Counted from the first letter of the stretch, positions 52,246 through 61,484 are shown. The stretch is DNA of 64,000 bases from Phycisphaerae bacterium (GCA_030428945.1 JAUIEC010000004.1:1-64000); one strand, 5' to 3'. Numbers and translations are program-made. Notes: generated by a model from the letters alone, not told the origin.

Positions 52246-52945
52246 AGGAGTTCCTTTCCCGCGGCGGCCAGGCTGCGACCGAATCGAGGTCCGGCAGCCA
52301 GGTGACCGTCTCGCGACAAATGCGGTGATTCTGCGCCGCGACATCACAGCCGAGCGCGAACAGGATTTCATCGGGGCGGGCGGTCTGCTGGTTGTCCAGG
52401 TCGAGCCGCATCCAGAGCCCCTCGGGGTCCAGGTGAAGTTCCCGGACAAACGGGCGGATGTCCATCATCCGCGGCGGCTTGTCCGGACCGAAGTTTCGTT
52501 CAATGTCCAGTCGTTTCGATTGCAGCAGGGCCGGCACCCGCGCACGGCAGATGACCAGGTCCTGTTCGGGCAGCGTGACGCGGTACGACACGCATGTGCT
52601 GCGCATCCGGCGGCTGGCGAGCGGGCCGAAGACCGACAGCAGTCGGCTGCCCGGCGGCATGCGGTCGGCCAGGCGGGCGTGCAGCGTCTCGAGCGAAACG
52701 GGCTCGGCCAGTTGCAGGACCGCCAGTTGCGCGTTGGACAGCACGCCGACGCTGCGTGGCAGCGGGATGTTCAGCCGGGGCTGCGGGTTGAAGCCCTCGG
52801 AGTACGCCAGCGGCCAGGCCGCCCGGGTGGTGGCCCGCAGGAGCAACTGCATCTCGTCCTGGTGGGCCAGGAAGCGCAGGTCGCCCTCGATCGCGTACTG
52901 CAGCGCGTAGTAGCAGCGGGTCGACGGTTGGGTCGGGGCGACCAT
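52178..52945 (-). CDS. DUF2344 / radical SAM-associated protein
   Basis: 255 residues from ATG 52945 (TGATG, sharing one base with the ptsI stop). The sequence RCYYALQYAIEGDLRFLAHQDEMQLLLRATTRAAWPLAYSEGFNPQPRLNIPLPRSVGV matches the DUF2344 family, found in many phyla next to ribonuclease E/G and to a radical SAM gene. The C-terminal Gln/Asp/His-rich part overlaps the RNase gene by 68 bases, which is long; the true stop is as read. Function is unknown. The radical SAM partner is not in this window. Confidence 0.82.
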   Translation of the reverse strand: MVAPTQPSTRCYYALQYAIEGDLRFLAHQDEMQLLLRATTRAAWPLAYSEGFNPQPRLNIPLPRSVGVLSNAQLAVLQLAEPVSLETLHARLADRMPPGSRLLSVFGPLASRRMRSTCVSYRVTLPEQDLVICRARVPALLQSKRLDIERNFGPDKPPRMMDIRPFVRELHLDPEGLWMRLDLDNQQTARPDEILFALGCDVAAQNHRICRETVTWLPDLDSVAAWPPRERNSFGKEGNHHQEEDGPQDQADHQG

Positions 52946-54684
52946 CAGATCGCCTCCGGATCGATCTTCCGCAGTTCGTCGCGGAGGTAGTTGACCACCT
53001 GCCGGTCGGCGTCGAACCGCAGGGCCTTGCGGGCGATGCCGGTGCAGCGGCGGATCGTCGTCCGCCGGATCAGCCGCTTGATCACCGGGATGTCGCTGGG
53101 CGCCATCGACAACTGCCGCAGCCCGAGTCCCAGCAGCAACTGGCAGTAGACCGGCGAGCCCGCCATTTCACCGCACATCCCGATCGGCGTCTTCTCCTTG
53201 GCCCCGGCCCGGATGATCTCCTGCATCAGGCGGATCACGGCCGGGTTGTGCGGGGCGTACAGGTGCGCGACCCGTTCGTTGCCGCGGTCGACCGCCAGCG
53301 TGTACTGCGTCAGGTCGTTGGTGCCGATGCTGAGGAAGTCCGCCTCGCGGGCGAAGGCGCCGGCCAGCAGGGCGGCGGCCGGGGTCTCGATCATCATGCC
53401 GACCTTGATGCCCTTGCGGAACGGCACGCCGTCTTCGTCGAGGTCCTCCATCACGTCGGCGAGGGTCGCCTTGGCCTGGCGCAGTTCGAGCAGCGTGGTG
53501 ATCATCGGGAACATGATCAGGATCTCGCCTTCCATCGACGCCCGCAGGATGGCCCGCAGGTGGGCCTTGAACATGTCCAGGTTCTGCAGGCAGTACCGCA
53601 GCGAGCGCAGCCCGAGGTCCGGGTTGTCCTCGTGCCGGACGGCCATGTGGGCGGCGATCTTCTCGGCCCCCAGGTCGATCGTGCGGATCACGACCGGGCG
53701 GCCCTGGGCGTGGCGGATCGCCGCCCGGAACACCTCGGTCTGCTCGTCCTCGGTCGGCAGTCGTTCGCTGGCCAGGAACAGGAACTCGGTCCGGTAGAGA
53801 CCGATGCCCTCGGCCGAGCAGTCGACCGCGTAGCGGGCCTCCTCGGCCAGTTCGATGTTGGCCAGCAGGTCGATCTTGACCTCGTCCTGGGTCACGGCGG
53901 GCAGTTCGCGGATCTCGACGAGCGACTCGGCGACTTTGCTGGCCTGGACCTGCTTGGCGCGGAAATGCTCGGTGGTGTCGTCGTCGGGGTTGATCACGAC
54001 GATGCCGTGGGTTCCGTCGACGATCACGGTTTCGCCGCCGGAGACATCGGCGGCCACGCCCCCGAGCGCGACGACGGCCGGAATGCCCTGCATGCGGGCG
54101 ATGATCGCGGTGTGCGAGGTCTGTCCGCCGACGTCGATGGCGAAGCCGAGGATGTTGTCGCGGTCGAGCGAGATGGCCTGCGACGGGGTGATCTCGTGGG
54201 CGACGACGATCACCGGATTGCTGAGGGTGGTGATGTCTTCGCGCGAGCGGCCGAGGATGTAGCGAAGGACCTTCTTCTCGATGTCGGCCAGGTCGCGGAC
54301 GCGTTCCTTCATGTATGGATCGGTCAGGTCGCGGAAGAGTCGCTGCCGCTGCTTCATGACCTGGGCGAAGGCGAAGGCCGAGGTGCAGGGGGTCCGGCGG
54401 ACGAGGTCGGTGACTTCGGCGAGGAGCTTGGCGTCGCCGATGAAGCTTTCGTGAAAGGCGAAGATGGCGGCGGTCTGGTTGCCGAGTTTGCGGGCGGCGG
54501 CGAGGCGCAGTTCCCCCACTTCCTCGCGAGCTGCCAGGAGGGCATTCTCGAGGATGCTGATCTGCTCGGGGACTTCCTTCGGTTCGACCTGCTTGCGCGG
54601 GATCCGGTATTCTTCCGAGTCCAGCACCAGGACCGGGCCGATGGCGACTCCGGGCGAGGCGTTGATTCCCTTCTTGGTGATCAT
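52945..54684 (-). CDS. ptsI: Phosphoenolpyruvate-protein phosphotransferase (enzyme I)
   Basis: 579 residues. The phosphohistidine is His191 in GGQTSHTAIIARMQGIPAVV. PEP-binding landmarks in the C-terminal barrel are GIGLYRTEFLFLA, MIETPAAALLA, FSIGTNDLTQYTLAVDR-like text and GMCGEMAG with the catalytic Cys. Enzyme I transfers phosphate from PEP to HPr. HPr and an EIIA gene lie directly upstream but no sugar permease (EIIB/EIIC) is present, so this looks like a regulatory phosphorelay similar to PTS-Ntr. Confidence 0.93.
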   Translation of the reverse strand: MITKKGINASPGVAIGPVLVLDSEEYRIPRKQVEPKEVPEQISILENALLAAREEVGELRLAAARKLGNQTAAIFAFHESFIGDAKLLAEVTDLVRRTPCTSAFAFAQVMKQRQRLFRDLTDPYMKERVRDLADIEKKVLRYILGRSREDITTLSNPVIVVAHEITPSQAISLDRDNILGFAIDVGGQTSHTAIIARMQGIPAVVALGGVAADVSGGETVIVDGTHGIVVINPDDDTTEHFRAKQVQASKVAESLVEIRELPAVTQDEVKIDLLANIELAEEARYAVDCSAEGIGLYRTEFLFLASERLPTEDEQTEVFRAAIRHAQGRPVVIRTIDLGAEKIAAHMAVRHEDNPDLGLRSLRYCLQNLDMFKAHLRAILRASMEGEILIMFPMITTLLELRQAKATLADVMEDLDEDGVPFRKGIKVGMMIETPAAALLAGAFAREADFLSIGTNDLTQYTLAVDRGNERVAHLYAPHNPAVIRLMQEIIRAGAKEKTPIGMCGEMAGSPVYCQLLLGLGLRQLSMAPSDIPVIKRLIRRTTIRRCTGIARKALRFDADRQVVNYLRDELRKIDPEAI

Positions 54685-54756
54685 TCGCGCGGTTCTACCG
54701 CGGCCGGTCGGCCTGGTGCCTCATGCACGCGGCGGGCCGGCTCCTGTTCGTTGTGC

Positions 54757-55032
54757 TCAGGTTTCGCCAAACCCGCCTTCAAACAGGCGGGCGATTGCAG
54801 CCACGGCTTCGTCTTCGTCCGACCCGTCCGCGACGACGCGGACGCGGGTGCCGTGTGTTGCAACCAACATCAGTAATTCCATCGGGCTGCGTCCGTCGGC
54901 GGAGCGGTCTTCGCAGTGCAGCGTCAGTCCGCACTCGAATTTCTGCGCGAGATCCACCAACTGCATGATCGGGCGAAAGTGCAGTCCCTCTTTGTTCGGA
55001 ACGGTCATCTCGCGTTCGATCGCCACGTTCAC
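54757..55032 (-). CDS. HPr-family phosphocarrier protein
   Basis: 91 residues if GTG 55032 is used (GTG 55026 is equally possible). VPNKEGLHFRPIMQLVDLAQKF carries the phosphorylated His18 with Phe in place of the usual Ala after it. The second site is SADGRSPMELLMLVATHG, keeping the regulatory Ser position. It relays phosphate from enzyme I to EIIA. It lies 72 bases before ptsI. Confidence 0.88.
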   Translation of the reverse strand: MNVAIEREMTVPNKEGLHFRPIMQLVDLAQKFECGLTLHCEDRSADGRSPMELLMLVATHGTRVRVVADGSDEDEAVAAIARLFEGGFGET

Positions 55033-55072
55033 GCCCCAGCACCGGTGCCGGTTCCACGCCACCAGAGGGGCG

Positions 55073-55552
55073 TCAGGAAACCATCGTCTTCTCATCCGCC
55101 TCCCGCAGCAGGTCGAGAATCGCATCCGCATCCGTCGCCTGTCGAAGGAACTTGCGGAAACGCTCCTGCTGCAGGTGCCGGAAAATCAGGTCCATCGCCC
55201 GCAGGTGCTCCTCGGGGGCGCTGGTCGGACTCAGAATCAGGAAGACCCCGTGCACCAGCCCGCCGTCCAGCGACGAGAAATCGATCCCCGGCGTGCTGCG
55301 ACCGACCGACGCGACCACCTTCGCCAGACCCTCGACCTTCGCGTGCGGCGCCGCGACACCCTTGCCGAAGCCCGTCGTGCCACGCGTCCGCTCCCGGGCG
55401 ATGATCGACTTGATCACGCCCTCGGCCTGGTCCTCGGGCAGGCCGCCGGTGGCGACGATCGCCTGGACCATCTCCCGGATCACGGCGTTGCGGTCGGTGG
55501 CCTGCAGTTCGGGTAGGATCGCGTTGGCGTGTACCAGCTCGAGGAATTTCAT
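55073..55552 (-). CDS. ptsN: PTS EIIA (fructose/nitrogen type) protein
   Basis: 159 residues from ATG 55552, with GGGAG eight bases upstream. The PTS EIIA type 2 domain shows the active His70 in GFGKGVAAPHAKVEGLAKVV, preceded by RERTRGTTG. No EIIB or EIIC is fused. With hpf on one side and HPr/enzyme I on the other, the gene order recalls the rpoN-hpf-ptsN-npr cluster, in which EIIA-Ntr modulates nitrogen and potassium control. rpoN itself is not seen here. Confidence 0.88.
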   Translation of the reverse strand: MKFLELVHANAILPELQATDRNAVIREMVQAIVATGGLPEDQAEGVIKSIIARERTRGTTGFGKGVAAPHAKVEGLAKVVASVGRSTPGIDFSSLDGGLVHGVFLILSPTSAPEEHLRAMDLIFRHLQQERFRKFLRQATDADAILDLLREADEKTMVS

Positions 55553-55760
55553 GCCGGTCTCCCGTTTCGCTGGCGCCTCGTGGGCTGCGTCGCACGTTCG
55601 TTCCCAGGGCCGGCCGGCCGGGGCGCCGCGCGGAAACACGGAACCGGGAGCAGGGAACAGGCCGGGCGACCCGCGATCCGGCATCCGGCGTTGGTCATTC
55701 CTTGCCTACCTGCTCACCATGTCTGCTGTCCGACGTTGTCCGCTGACGGTCACGCGACCA

Positions 55761-56066
55761 CTAGTCCCTGGGGTGTTTCCGGTTCCGCATCCGCTCCTTG
55801 AAGCGTCGAATCTGCCGCTCGATCTTGTCCATCAACAGGTCGAACGCGGCGTGCGCATCCTTGTCTTCCTCGCTCGCCACGAAGGGCTCGGTGCCCTCCG
55901 AGTGTACAATCATTTCGGCGGAGTGATGTCCATCGTGTCCGTCCAGGATGATGTCAATCGACGTGATCCGATCGTAGAATCGAACGAGCTTCGCGGCCTT
56001 CTGTTCGCAATAGTCGCGCAGCCCATCCCCAACACTGATGTGTCGGCCGGACACGTTCACCTGCAT
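55761..56066 (-). CDS. hpf: Ribosome hibernation promoting factor (short form)
   Basis: 101 residues from ATG 56066 (GAGGAG upstream). The HPF/RaiA fold is evident: QVNVSGRHISVGDGLRDYCEQKAAKL, then HHSAEMIVHSEGTEPFVASEEDKDAHAAFDLLMDKIERQIRRFKERM. Length fits the short form without a C-terminal dimerisation domain. It binds the decoding centre of idle ribosomes. Situated upstream of ptsN as in proteobacteria. Confidence 0.92.
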   Translation of the reverse strand: MQVNVSGRHISVGDGLRDYCEQKAAKLVRFYDRITSIDIILDGHDGHHSAEMIVHSEGTEPFVASEEDKDAHAAFDLLMDKIERQIRRFKERMRNRKHPRD

Positions 56067-56371
56067 CGCTCTAACTCCTCACGCAGAAGAAGCTTACCGA
56101 GAAAACGGCGAGCGACCGAACGACGCCCCGCCGCCCGGGCTCCCTCTGCCAGCTTTCGAATGTAGCCAAATCTGTAAAGACTCGCAAGCAAGAGCGGTTA
56201 CGCGCCCGCGAGGCGACCGCGGGCTGTGCGGGAAGCTTCGCGCACGCCCGCGCGCCTGCGCGGGTGCGCCGCTTGATCCAGCCAGACGCTGCAGCGCGCG
56301 ACCCGGGCGGACGCGGGTGTCCGACGCGCGACCCGTCCCGGATGGCCTGCATCGCGTTCCGCCTCCCTGCC
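56067..56371. other. Intergenic region between hpf and the LacI-type gene
   Basis: 305 bases. The hpf promoter must be here. A strong G/C hairpin around 56240-56269 (GCGCACGCCCGCG against CGCGGGTGCGC) may end the LacI transcript; it has no T run. Nothing else is recognised. Confidence 0.5.
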
Positions 56372-57349
56372 TCAGCTTCCGCTCGAGGCCCGGGAGACCA
56401 GTCGGGGGGCGACCGCGATCGACTGCGGGCCGTCCTGACGCGTGCCGCCGAGTCGCTGCAGCACCAGGTCCATCAATCGCTGGCCGACCTCCTCGCCGCT
56501 CAGGTCAATGGAACTGAGACCCGGCTGACTGTGCCGGGCCAGTTCGGTATTGCCACAACCATACAGCAGCACGTCCGTGCCGGGACTGCGCCCGCTGCGC
56601 CAGCAGAGCGGATACAGACGGGCGGCCAGGCGGTCGCAACTCGTGGCAATCGCACGACCCCCGTCGAGGGCCGACACCAGGGCCGCCTCGTCGGACGGAT
56701 CGACCACCCGCAGGGCCGCGTCCAGGTTGACGCCGCCGGCTTCGAGGACCTCGCGGGCGCCGCGCGCGAAGCGGGCATCCTCACCCCGCACCAGCACCCG
56801 GGCACCATCGCCGTCGGTCTGCAGCACCTGCCGCGCGGCCAGGCGGCCGGCCTCGACCCAGTCCGGTCCGACACAGTCACAGGCGTCGCCGTTGAGCGGT
56901 GCGATGCTGGCAAGTCGCCGCGTCCCGAGCGCGTCGCGGAGCAGGGTGACCTGCTCGTCGGCCAGGCCGGTGGCGATCAGTGCCGCATCGATGCGGTCCG
57001 CGGAAATCGTCCGCAGGCGGCGCTCGGCCTCGGTTGCCTCGTTGCCGAGTTCCACCAGGTAGACGCCGTAATGCTGCTGCTCGGCGCTGGCGAGAACGCC
57101 CCGCAGCACGGCGGCGGCCAGCGGGTCCGCCAGGTCGGAGACGATGGTCAGGACGGCCAGGTGCCGACCGGTGGCCAGCGAGCGGGCGGCGTGGCTGGGG
57201 ACGTAGTTCAAGGTGCGGCAGGCTTCGAGGACCTTCTGCTTGGTCTTCTGGCTGATGTCCGGGCGATCGTTCAAAGCTCGCGAGACGGTGCCGCGAGAGA
57301 GTCCCGTGGTCTGCGAAATGTCCTCGATGGTGACTTTCCGCGTCGGCAT
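56372..57349 (-). CDS. LacI-family transcriptional regulator
   Basis: 325 residues from ATG 57349. The DNA-binding head is complete: VTIEDISQTTGLSRGTVSRALNDRPDISQKTKQKVLEACRTLNYVPSHAARSLATGR. The periplasmic-binding-like core follows, with reduced similarity in its C-terminal half (LLYGCGNTELARHSQPGLSSIDL). It presumably represses sugar-utilisation genes and responds to a small ligand. No sugar operon adjoins it, so its targets are unknown. Confidence 0.9.
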   Translation of the reverse strand: MPTRKVTIEDISQTTGLSRGTVSRALNDRPDISQKTKQKVLEACRTLNYVPSHAARSLATGRHLAVLTIVSDLADPLAAAVLRGVLASAEQQHYGVYLVELGNEATEAERRLRTISADRIDAALIATGLADEQVTLLRDALGTRRLASIAPLNGDACDCVGPDWVEAGRLAARQVLQTDGDGARVLVRGEDARFARGAREVLEAGGVNLDAALRVVDPSDEAALVSALDGGRAIATSCDRLAARLYPLCWRSGRSPGTDVLLYGCGNTELARHSQPGLSSIDLSGEEVGQRLMDLVLQRLGGTRQDGPQSIAVAPRLVSRASSGS

Positions 57350-57600
57350 GCGCTGAACCTCACAGGTTGTTTCGGCTGAGCACCCGAACGGATGCGAGTT
57401 GTCGACTACTACCGATAATCAGCAGACAACGAGATTCTATCGGATGGGCGCGGGCGTGCAATTGCCGGACGCTCGAACCGTCCTGCGGGGGCGCCAGCGG
57501 TGGTGCCGGGCGGCGTTTTCCGCTTCGGGCCCGCGGGTCGCCCGCCGCGTCCGGACGGGTACCCGCAGACGATGGTCGGTCCGGATGCGGAAGCTGTCAG
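57350..57600. other. Upstream region of the LacI-type gene
   Basis: 251 bases, plus a following terminator (57601-57636). It should contain the LacI gene promoter and possibly an autoregulatory operator; I see no convincing palindrome. No gene. Confidence 0.4.
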
Positions 57601-57636
57601 AAAAAACGCCCGCCACCCCAGGTGGGGAGGCGGGCG
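57601..57636 (-). terminator. Rho-independent terminator of the PKD metalloprotease gene
   Basis: On the minus strand an eight-pair stem CGCCCGCC/GGCGGGCG, continued by CCCC/GGGG after one mismatch, is followed directly by six T. It lies 35 bases past the stop of the gene ending at 57672. Confidence 0.85.
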
Positions 57637-57671
57637 CCTGGATGCTCGCACGGTTGTGCGGGGCGTTCGGA

Positions 57672-59684
57672 TCAGTTGCCGATGGTCGCCTCGAGGATGG
57701 CCGGAGCGTTCTGAATACCGATGACCGGCAGGTTGTCGAACTGCTCGTTCTCGGACACCGGATTGACGCCGAAGTCCAGGGTGGCGTCGTCCGGGGCGTT
57801 GACTCCGCCCATCGCCATCAGGTCACCGACCGCGTCAGTGTGGCGCAGGCCGATCAGGTGACCAAGTTCGTGTGCGGCCACGTTGCCGAGCGCCAGGCCG
57901 ATGTTGCTCGGCGAGCCGCCTGCGTCCGTCGCGACCGTCGCGGCGTAGACGACACCCGTTCCGGAGGTCGTCTCGTTGCGGGAGTCGAGGTAATCGGCGA
58001 GTCCGTAGGCGCCAAAGCCGGCCGTGCCGCCGATGTAGATGCGGCTGAACGGAAGCTCGAGGGCGAGGTTCGGGTCGCTCTCGACCTGGTCGGAGGTGAC
58101 GATCTCGACATCGTACGGCGCGTAGAGGGCCTGCACGCGGGCGAGGCAGGCATCCTTGATGGTCTGCAGTTCGCCCTCGCTGAAGGCGGTCAGCGTGTCA
58201 TCGAGCGACGCGATCGTCCGGGCGGGGTTGCCGCCGATGCCGACGAGCTGGTTCCCGGACCCGGCGAAGTCCAGCAGCACCCGCTGCGGGTTGGGCTGGT
58301 TCAGGTTGGTGCCCCGCTGGATGCGGACGTTGACGCCGAAGCCGCCGTCCATGATGACGAACAGTCGGGTCGTGGCGGCCGGCACGATCAGGCGGGTTTC
58401 CTCGGTGAACAGCACGAAGTTCTCGGTCGGGGTGCGCTGGTACCACGAGATGATCTCGCGGTTCTGGTCGAGGATCATCAGGCTGTAGGGGCCGGACGGA
58501 TCGAAGATTCCCTTGAAATTGGGCGGTTCGAGCAGGCTGAGGAACAGGCGGTCGCCGGCGGCGAACGGGCCCAGGTCGAAGATCTGTCGCGGCGCGTCGG
58601 GGTTGACAATCACGCTGGCGGCGTCCTCGACCAGCGGGATCACCGGGGTGTTGGTGTTGATCGCATCGGAGAAGGCTTCGACGACGTTGACGCGGGCGTC
58701 GGAGTAGGTTCGAACGGGATCGCTGCGGTCGGTGTCGACCTCGGCCCACAGGCGGTACGCACCGACCGGGACACTCTGGCGGTTGAGGGCCGCCACGTCG
58801 GAAAGCTGCAGCCCGGCGATGGCCTCGATGTTCAGGTCGTTTCCGTTCGGGCTGGCGGTGTCAAGCTGGACGTCGTTGTTGTTGAACGGGTCGAGGTCTT
58901 CGTCGACGCCGGCCCGGACGTTGCGGGCGACGCCTTCCTCGACGTTGTAGACGCCCTGGATCCAGATGGTTCCGTCCTGCGGCACGACGATGTTCTTGAC
59001 CGAGGCGGGCGGAATCCGCAGTTCGAGTTGCGGGTCGGCGATGCCGACGCTGATCAGCAGTTCGTCCGTGTCGGAAATGCCGACATCGTCGGTGACGGTC
59101 AGGCGGACGCGGAACGTCCCGGACGTGGCGAACGTGTGCGAGACGTCTTCGTCGGACTCGGACGCCCCGTCGCCGAAGTCCCAGTCGATCTCTTCGATTT
59201 CGCCGTCGGGATCGAAGCTGGCGGCGGCGCTGAAGTTGATCGTCGCCGGCGCGGTCGGAGCGCTGGTCCGATCGGCGGTGATGATCGCCAGCGGGGCCTC
59301 GGTGACGATGATGTCGACGGTCGTCGCGCTGACCGCGCCGCCGTCGTCGGTCAGGGTCAGCGTGACCGTGAAGGTCCCGGTGCTGGAGAAGGTGTGGGTC
59401 GGGGCGATTTCCAGGCTGGTGGCCCCGTCGCCGAAGTCCCAGGACCGGCTGACGATCACGCCGTCATCGGTGCTGCGGTCCGAATTGAAGTCGATCGTGA
59501 CCGGCGAAATGCCGGTGATCAGACTGGACGTGATGACCGCCACCGGCGGCAGATTCGTAAGTGTCCCCGTCCCGATGACCCCGCCCCCGGTTCCGGGCGT
59601 GGTCAGACAGCCGGCACCGGTCAGGGACCAGACGGCCGCGAGACAGACACTGAGACCCAGAAAACGGCCAATCCTGCCGAACAT
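57672..59684 (-). CDS. PKD-domain metzincin metalloprotease, probable lipoprotein
   Basis: 670 residues from ATG 59684. The N-terminal signal ends LTGAGC, a plausible but non-ideal lipobox (Cys26). Two PKD domains lie at about 45-130 and 130-215 (SRSWDFGDGATS, DWDFGDGASESDED). A beta-rich middle resembles a pre-peptidase domain. The C-terminal zinc protease has HELGHLIGLRH at 605-615, an exact HExxHxxGxxH, followed by DLMAMGG as Met-turn. It belongs with matrixin-like metzincins and probably degrades extracellular protein or processes surface proteins. It is the second metzincin of the window; its domain order differs from that of 1-2764. Confidence 0.88.
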   Translation of the reverse strand: MFGRIGRFLGLSVCLAAVWSLTGAGCLTTPGTGGGVIGTGTLTNLPPVAVITSSLITGISPVTIDFNSDRSTDDGVIVSRSWDFGDGATSLEIAPTHTFSSTGTFTVTLTLTDDGGAVSATTVDIIVTEAPLAIITADRTSAPTAPATINFSAAASFDPDGEIEEIDWDFGDGASESDEDVSHTFATSGTFRVRLTVTDDVGISDTDELLISVGIADPQLELRIPPASVKNIVVPQDGTIWIQGVYNVEEGVARNVRAGVDEDLDPFNNNDVQLDTASPNGNDLNIEAIAGLQLSDVAALNRQSVPVGAYRLWAEVDTDRSDPVRTYSDARVNVVEAFSDAINTNTPVIPLVEDAASVIVNPDAPRQIFDLGPFAAGDRLFLSLLEPPNFKGIFDPSGPYSLMILDQNREIISWYQRTPTENFVLFTEETRLIVPAATTRLFVIMDGGFGVNVRIQRGTNLNQPNPQRVLLDFAGSGNQLVGIGGNPARTIASLDDTLTAFSEGELQTIKDACLARVQALYAPYDVEIVTSDQVESDPNLALELPFSRIYIGGTAGFGAYGLADYLDSRNETTSGTGVVYAATVATDAGGSPSNIGLALGNVAAHELGHLIGLRHTDAVGDLMAMGGVNAPDDATLDFGVNPVSENEQFDNLPVIGIQNAPAILEATIGN

Positions 59685-59834
59685 GCGGTTCTCCTGAACA
59701 ATCGGTCGAGGCGGGGTTTTTCCGCATCAGAAGTATCGGGGGCCCAAAAAGTCGGTTCAACCCCTTGCCGAGGGATCCTACAATGAATCACAACGTCGCG
59801 ACAGGGCCTTGGCCCGCAACCCAGTGGATGCACC

Positions 59835-60524
59835 ATGAGACTTCAATTCCTGCTCTCGCTTGGGCTTACCGTCGGAATAGTACTTGCGGGCTGCCCCAGC
59901 GGCTCGACGACGCTTCAGACCATCCCCGGGACCGATTCAGCCGTTCCGACCTCGGATTCGACCGGCTCGCAAAATAATAGCGCGGATTCCGGGGCCCCGA
60001 TTCCGGCACCGGCCGGGACCGGCAACGGGACCACCGTGGCCGGGACCACCTTCGAGGCGCAGCTCAGCCAGGCCTTCCCGGCCTGCAACGAGGTGACGAA
60101 CGCGGCCCGCCTGCGGCAGGAGATCATGGGGCTGGTCAACGATGCCCGGATTGCCGAGGGGATGCTGCCGGTCGTGCACAACCAGACGCTCGAGGACCAG
60201 GCGACCCAGTATGCCTGCGAGATGATCACCTACGACTTCTTCGCCCACGACAATCCGGTCACGGGCAGCGACCTGGCGAGCCGGGCCCGCGAGTTCAACT
60301 ATCGCTACCTGGTGATCGGCGAGAACCTTGCGGCCGGTCAGCCGACGGCCCAGCGGGCCTTCCGGGACTGGATGGACAGCCCCGGGCACCGGGCGAACAT
60401 CCTCGACGCCCGTTTCACGGAACTGGGAATCGGCATCCGGACCGGCGGCAGCTTCGGAACCTACTGGGTCCAGGAATTCGGCCGCCCGGCGGATCAGCCG
60501 TTCCAGCCCAGTGCCGCGCCGTGA
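59835..60524 (+). CDS. CAP-domain (SCP/PR-1-like) lipoprotein
   Basis: 229 residues from ATG 59835. Lipobox LAGC gives a lipidated Cys20. Residues 21-75 are a Ser/Thr/Pro/Gly linker. The CAP domain covers about 95-220: RQEIMGLVNDARIAEGMLPVVHNQTLEDQATQYACEM, FFAHDNPVTG, GENLAAGQPTAQRAFRDWMDSPGHRANILDARFTELGIG and YWVQEFGRP. Bacterial CAP proteins are exported; their activity is mostly unknown. Confidence 0.92.
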   Translation: MRLQFLLSLGLTVGIVLAGCPSGSTTLQTIPGTDSAVPTSDSTGSQNNSADSGAPIPAPAGTGNGTTVAGTTFEAQLSQAFPACNEVTNAARLRQEIMGLVNDARIAEGMLPVVHNQTLEDQATQYACEMITYDFFAHDNPVTGSDLASRAREFNYRYLVIGENLAAGQPTAQRAFRDWMDSPGHRANILDARFTELGIGIRTGGSFGTYWVQEFGRPADQPFQPSAAP

Positions 60525-60742
60525 ACGCAGAAGCAAGTAAGCAGGTGAGCACGTAGACGCGCGGGAACTCCACTGGTTCCTTGTGACCTGCCTGCCTGGT
60601 TACTTGGACGGGTCCGAGAACGATTCGGATCGCCTCTCGGGCGGGCAGATTCCCTTGCCTTCAACCTTTGAAATGGCATAGAGTTAGGCGAAGCGCGCCA
60701 AAGAGGCGTGCGATCGCGACGGATGCCCTCGGAGGCTGGGTC

Positions 60743-60817
60743 ATGGTTTTTATCTGGACGCCGCAGCGGGTGCGCATGGCGGTTTACATGTTTGCCGCCT
60801 TCCTGGCTCTGTGCTAG
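60743..60817 (+). CDS. 24-residue upstream ORF overlapping the ArfB-like gene
   Basis: ATG 60743 sits seven bases after GGAGG, the best binding site in the area. The product, MVFIWTPQRVRMAVYMFAAF plus LALC, is basic then hydrophobic, like a small membrane peptide. Its TAG (60815-60817) lies just inside the next gene, whose GTG (60811) has no binding site of its own. Ribosomes finishing here could restart on the ArfB-like gene. Confidence 0.5.
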   Translation: MVFIWTPQRVRMAVYMFAAFLALC

Positions 60818-61248
60818 CCGGGCCGCCGGAGACGCCGGACCGGTTTCAGCTCGAAGCGCTGGAGCCGTGGATTGAATGGCGTTTTGACCGGTCCTCGGGG
60901 CCTGGCGGTCAGAACGTCAACAAGGTCAGCACGCGCGTGACGCTGCTGCTGGATTTCGAATCCGCCCCGCCATTCACCGACTGGGAACGAGAGCGAATCC
61001 GCACCCGCCTGGGCACACGCATCGCCAAGGACGGGCTGCTGCGGGTGATCAGCCAGAGCGAACGGTCCCAGCACGCCAACCGCCAGCGGGCCTACGAGCG
61101 GCTCGTCGACCTGCTCGCCCAGGCCTTCACCCGCCAGCGGCGGCGACGCCCGACCCGACCGACGCGGGCCTCGAAAGAACGCCGCCTGGACGCCAAGAAG
61201 CGCCGCGGAGACCTGAAGAAACAACGCCGCCGCGGCCCGGAAGACTGA
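60811..61248 (+). CDS. arfB: ArfB/YaeJ-type peptidyl-tRNA hydrolase for ribosome rescue
   Basis: 145 residues from GTG 60811. The release-factor catalytic motif is GGQ at residues 32-34 in SSGPGGQNVNKVSTRVTLLLDF. There is no codon-recognition domain. The C-terminal tail is strongly basic (RQRRRRPTRPTRASKERRLDAKKRRGDLKKQRRRG), the part that enters the mRNA channel of stalled ribosomes. It would hydrolyse peptidyl-tRNA on ribosomes stuck at the end of broken mRNA. Apparently translated by coupling to the short ORF before it. Confidence 0.9.
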   Translation: MLAGPPETPDRFQLEALEPWIEWRFDRSSGPGGQNVNKVSTRVTLLLDFESAPPFTDWERERIRTRLGTRIAKDGLLRVISQSERSQHANRQRAYERLVDLLAQAFTRQRRRRPTRPTRASKERRLDAKKRRGDLKKQRRRGPED

Positions 61249-61484
61249 GGTCCCGCCCGGTTCCCTGTTCCCGCCTGCAAAGCAGCGCAAGCGGAACCGC
61301 CACGCGTGTTGCCTCCGCGCGGCGGTCCCTGGGGCGGGGTGGACATCGTTGAAGGGAGCGAAGGAGCCCGGGAGCGAGGGTCCGTGTTTTTCTCCCGGCC
61401 CGATCCGGTCCCTTCCCGTTTCGCTGGCTCCCACCCGAGCCGTGTGTTTCGGTTCTTCGAGCTTTGCCCTTGCTCGCTTCCGCC

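Noticed and set aside
49573..52305. 910-codon + strand opening opposite RNase E/G
   Set aside because: Shadow of a GC-rich gene; its C-terminal Gly/Arg repeats come from reading the Ala/Pro/Glu codons of the RNase tail backwards.
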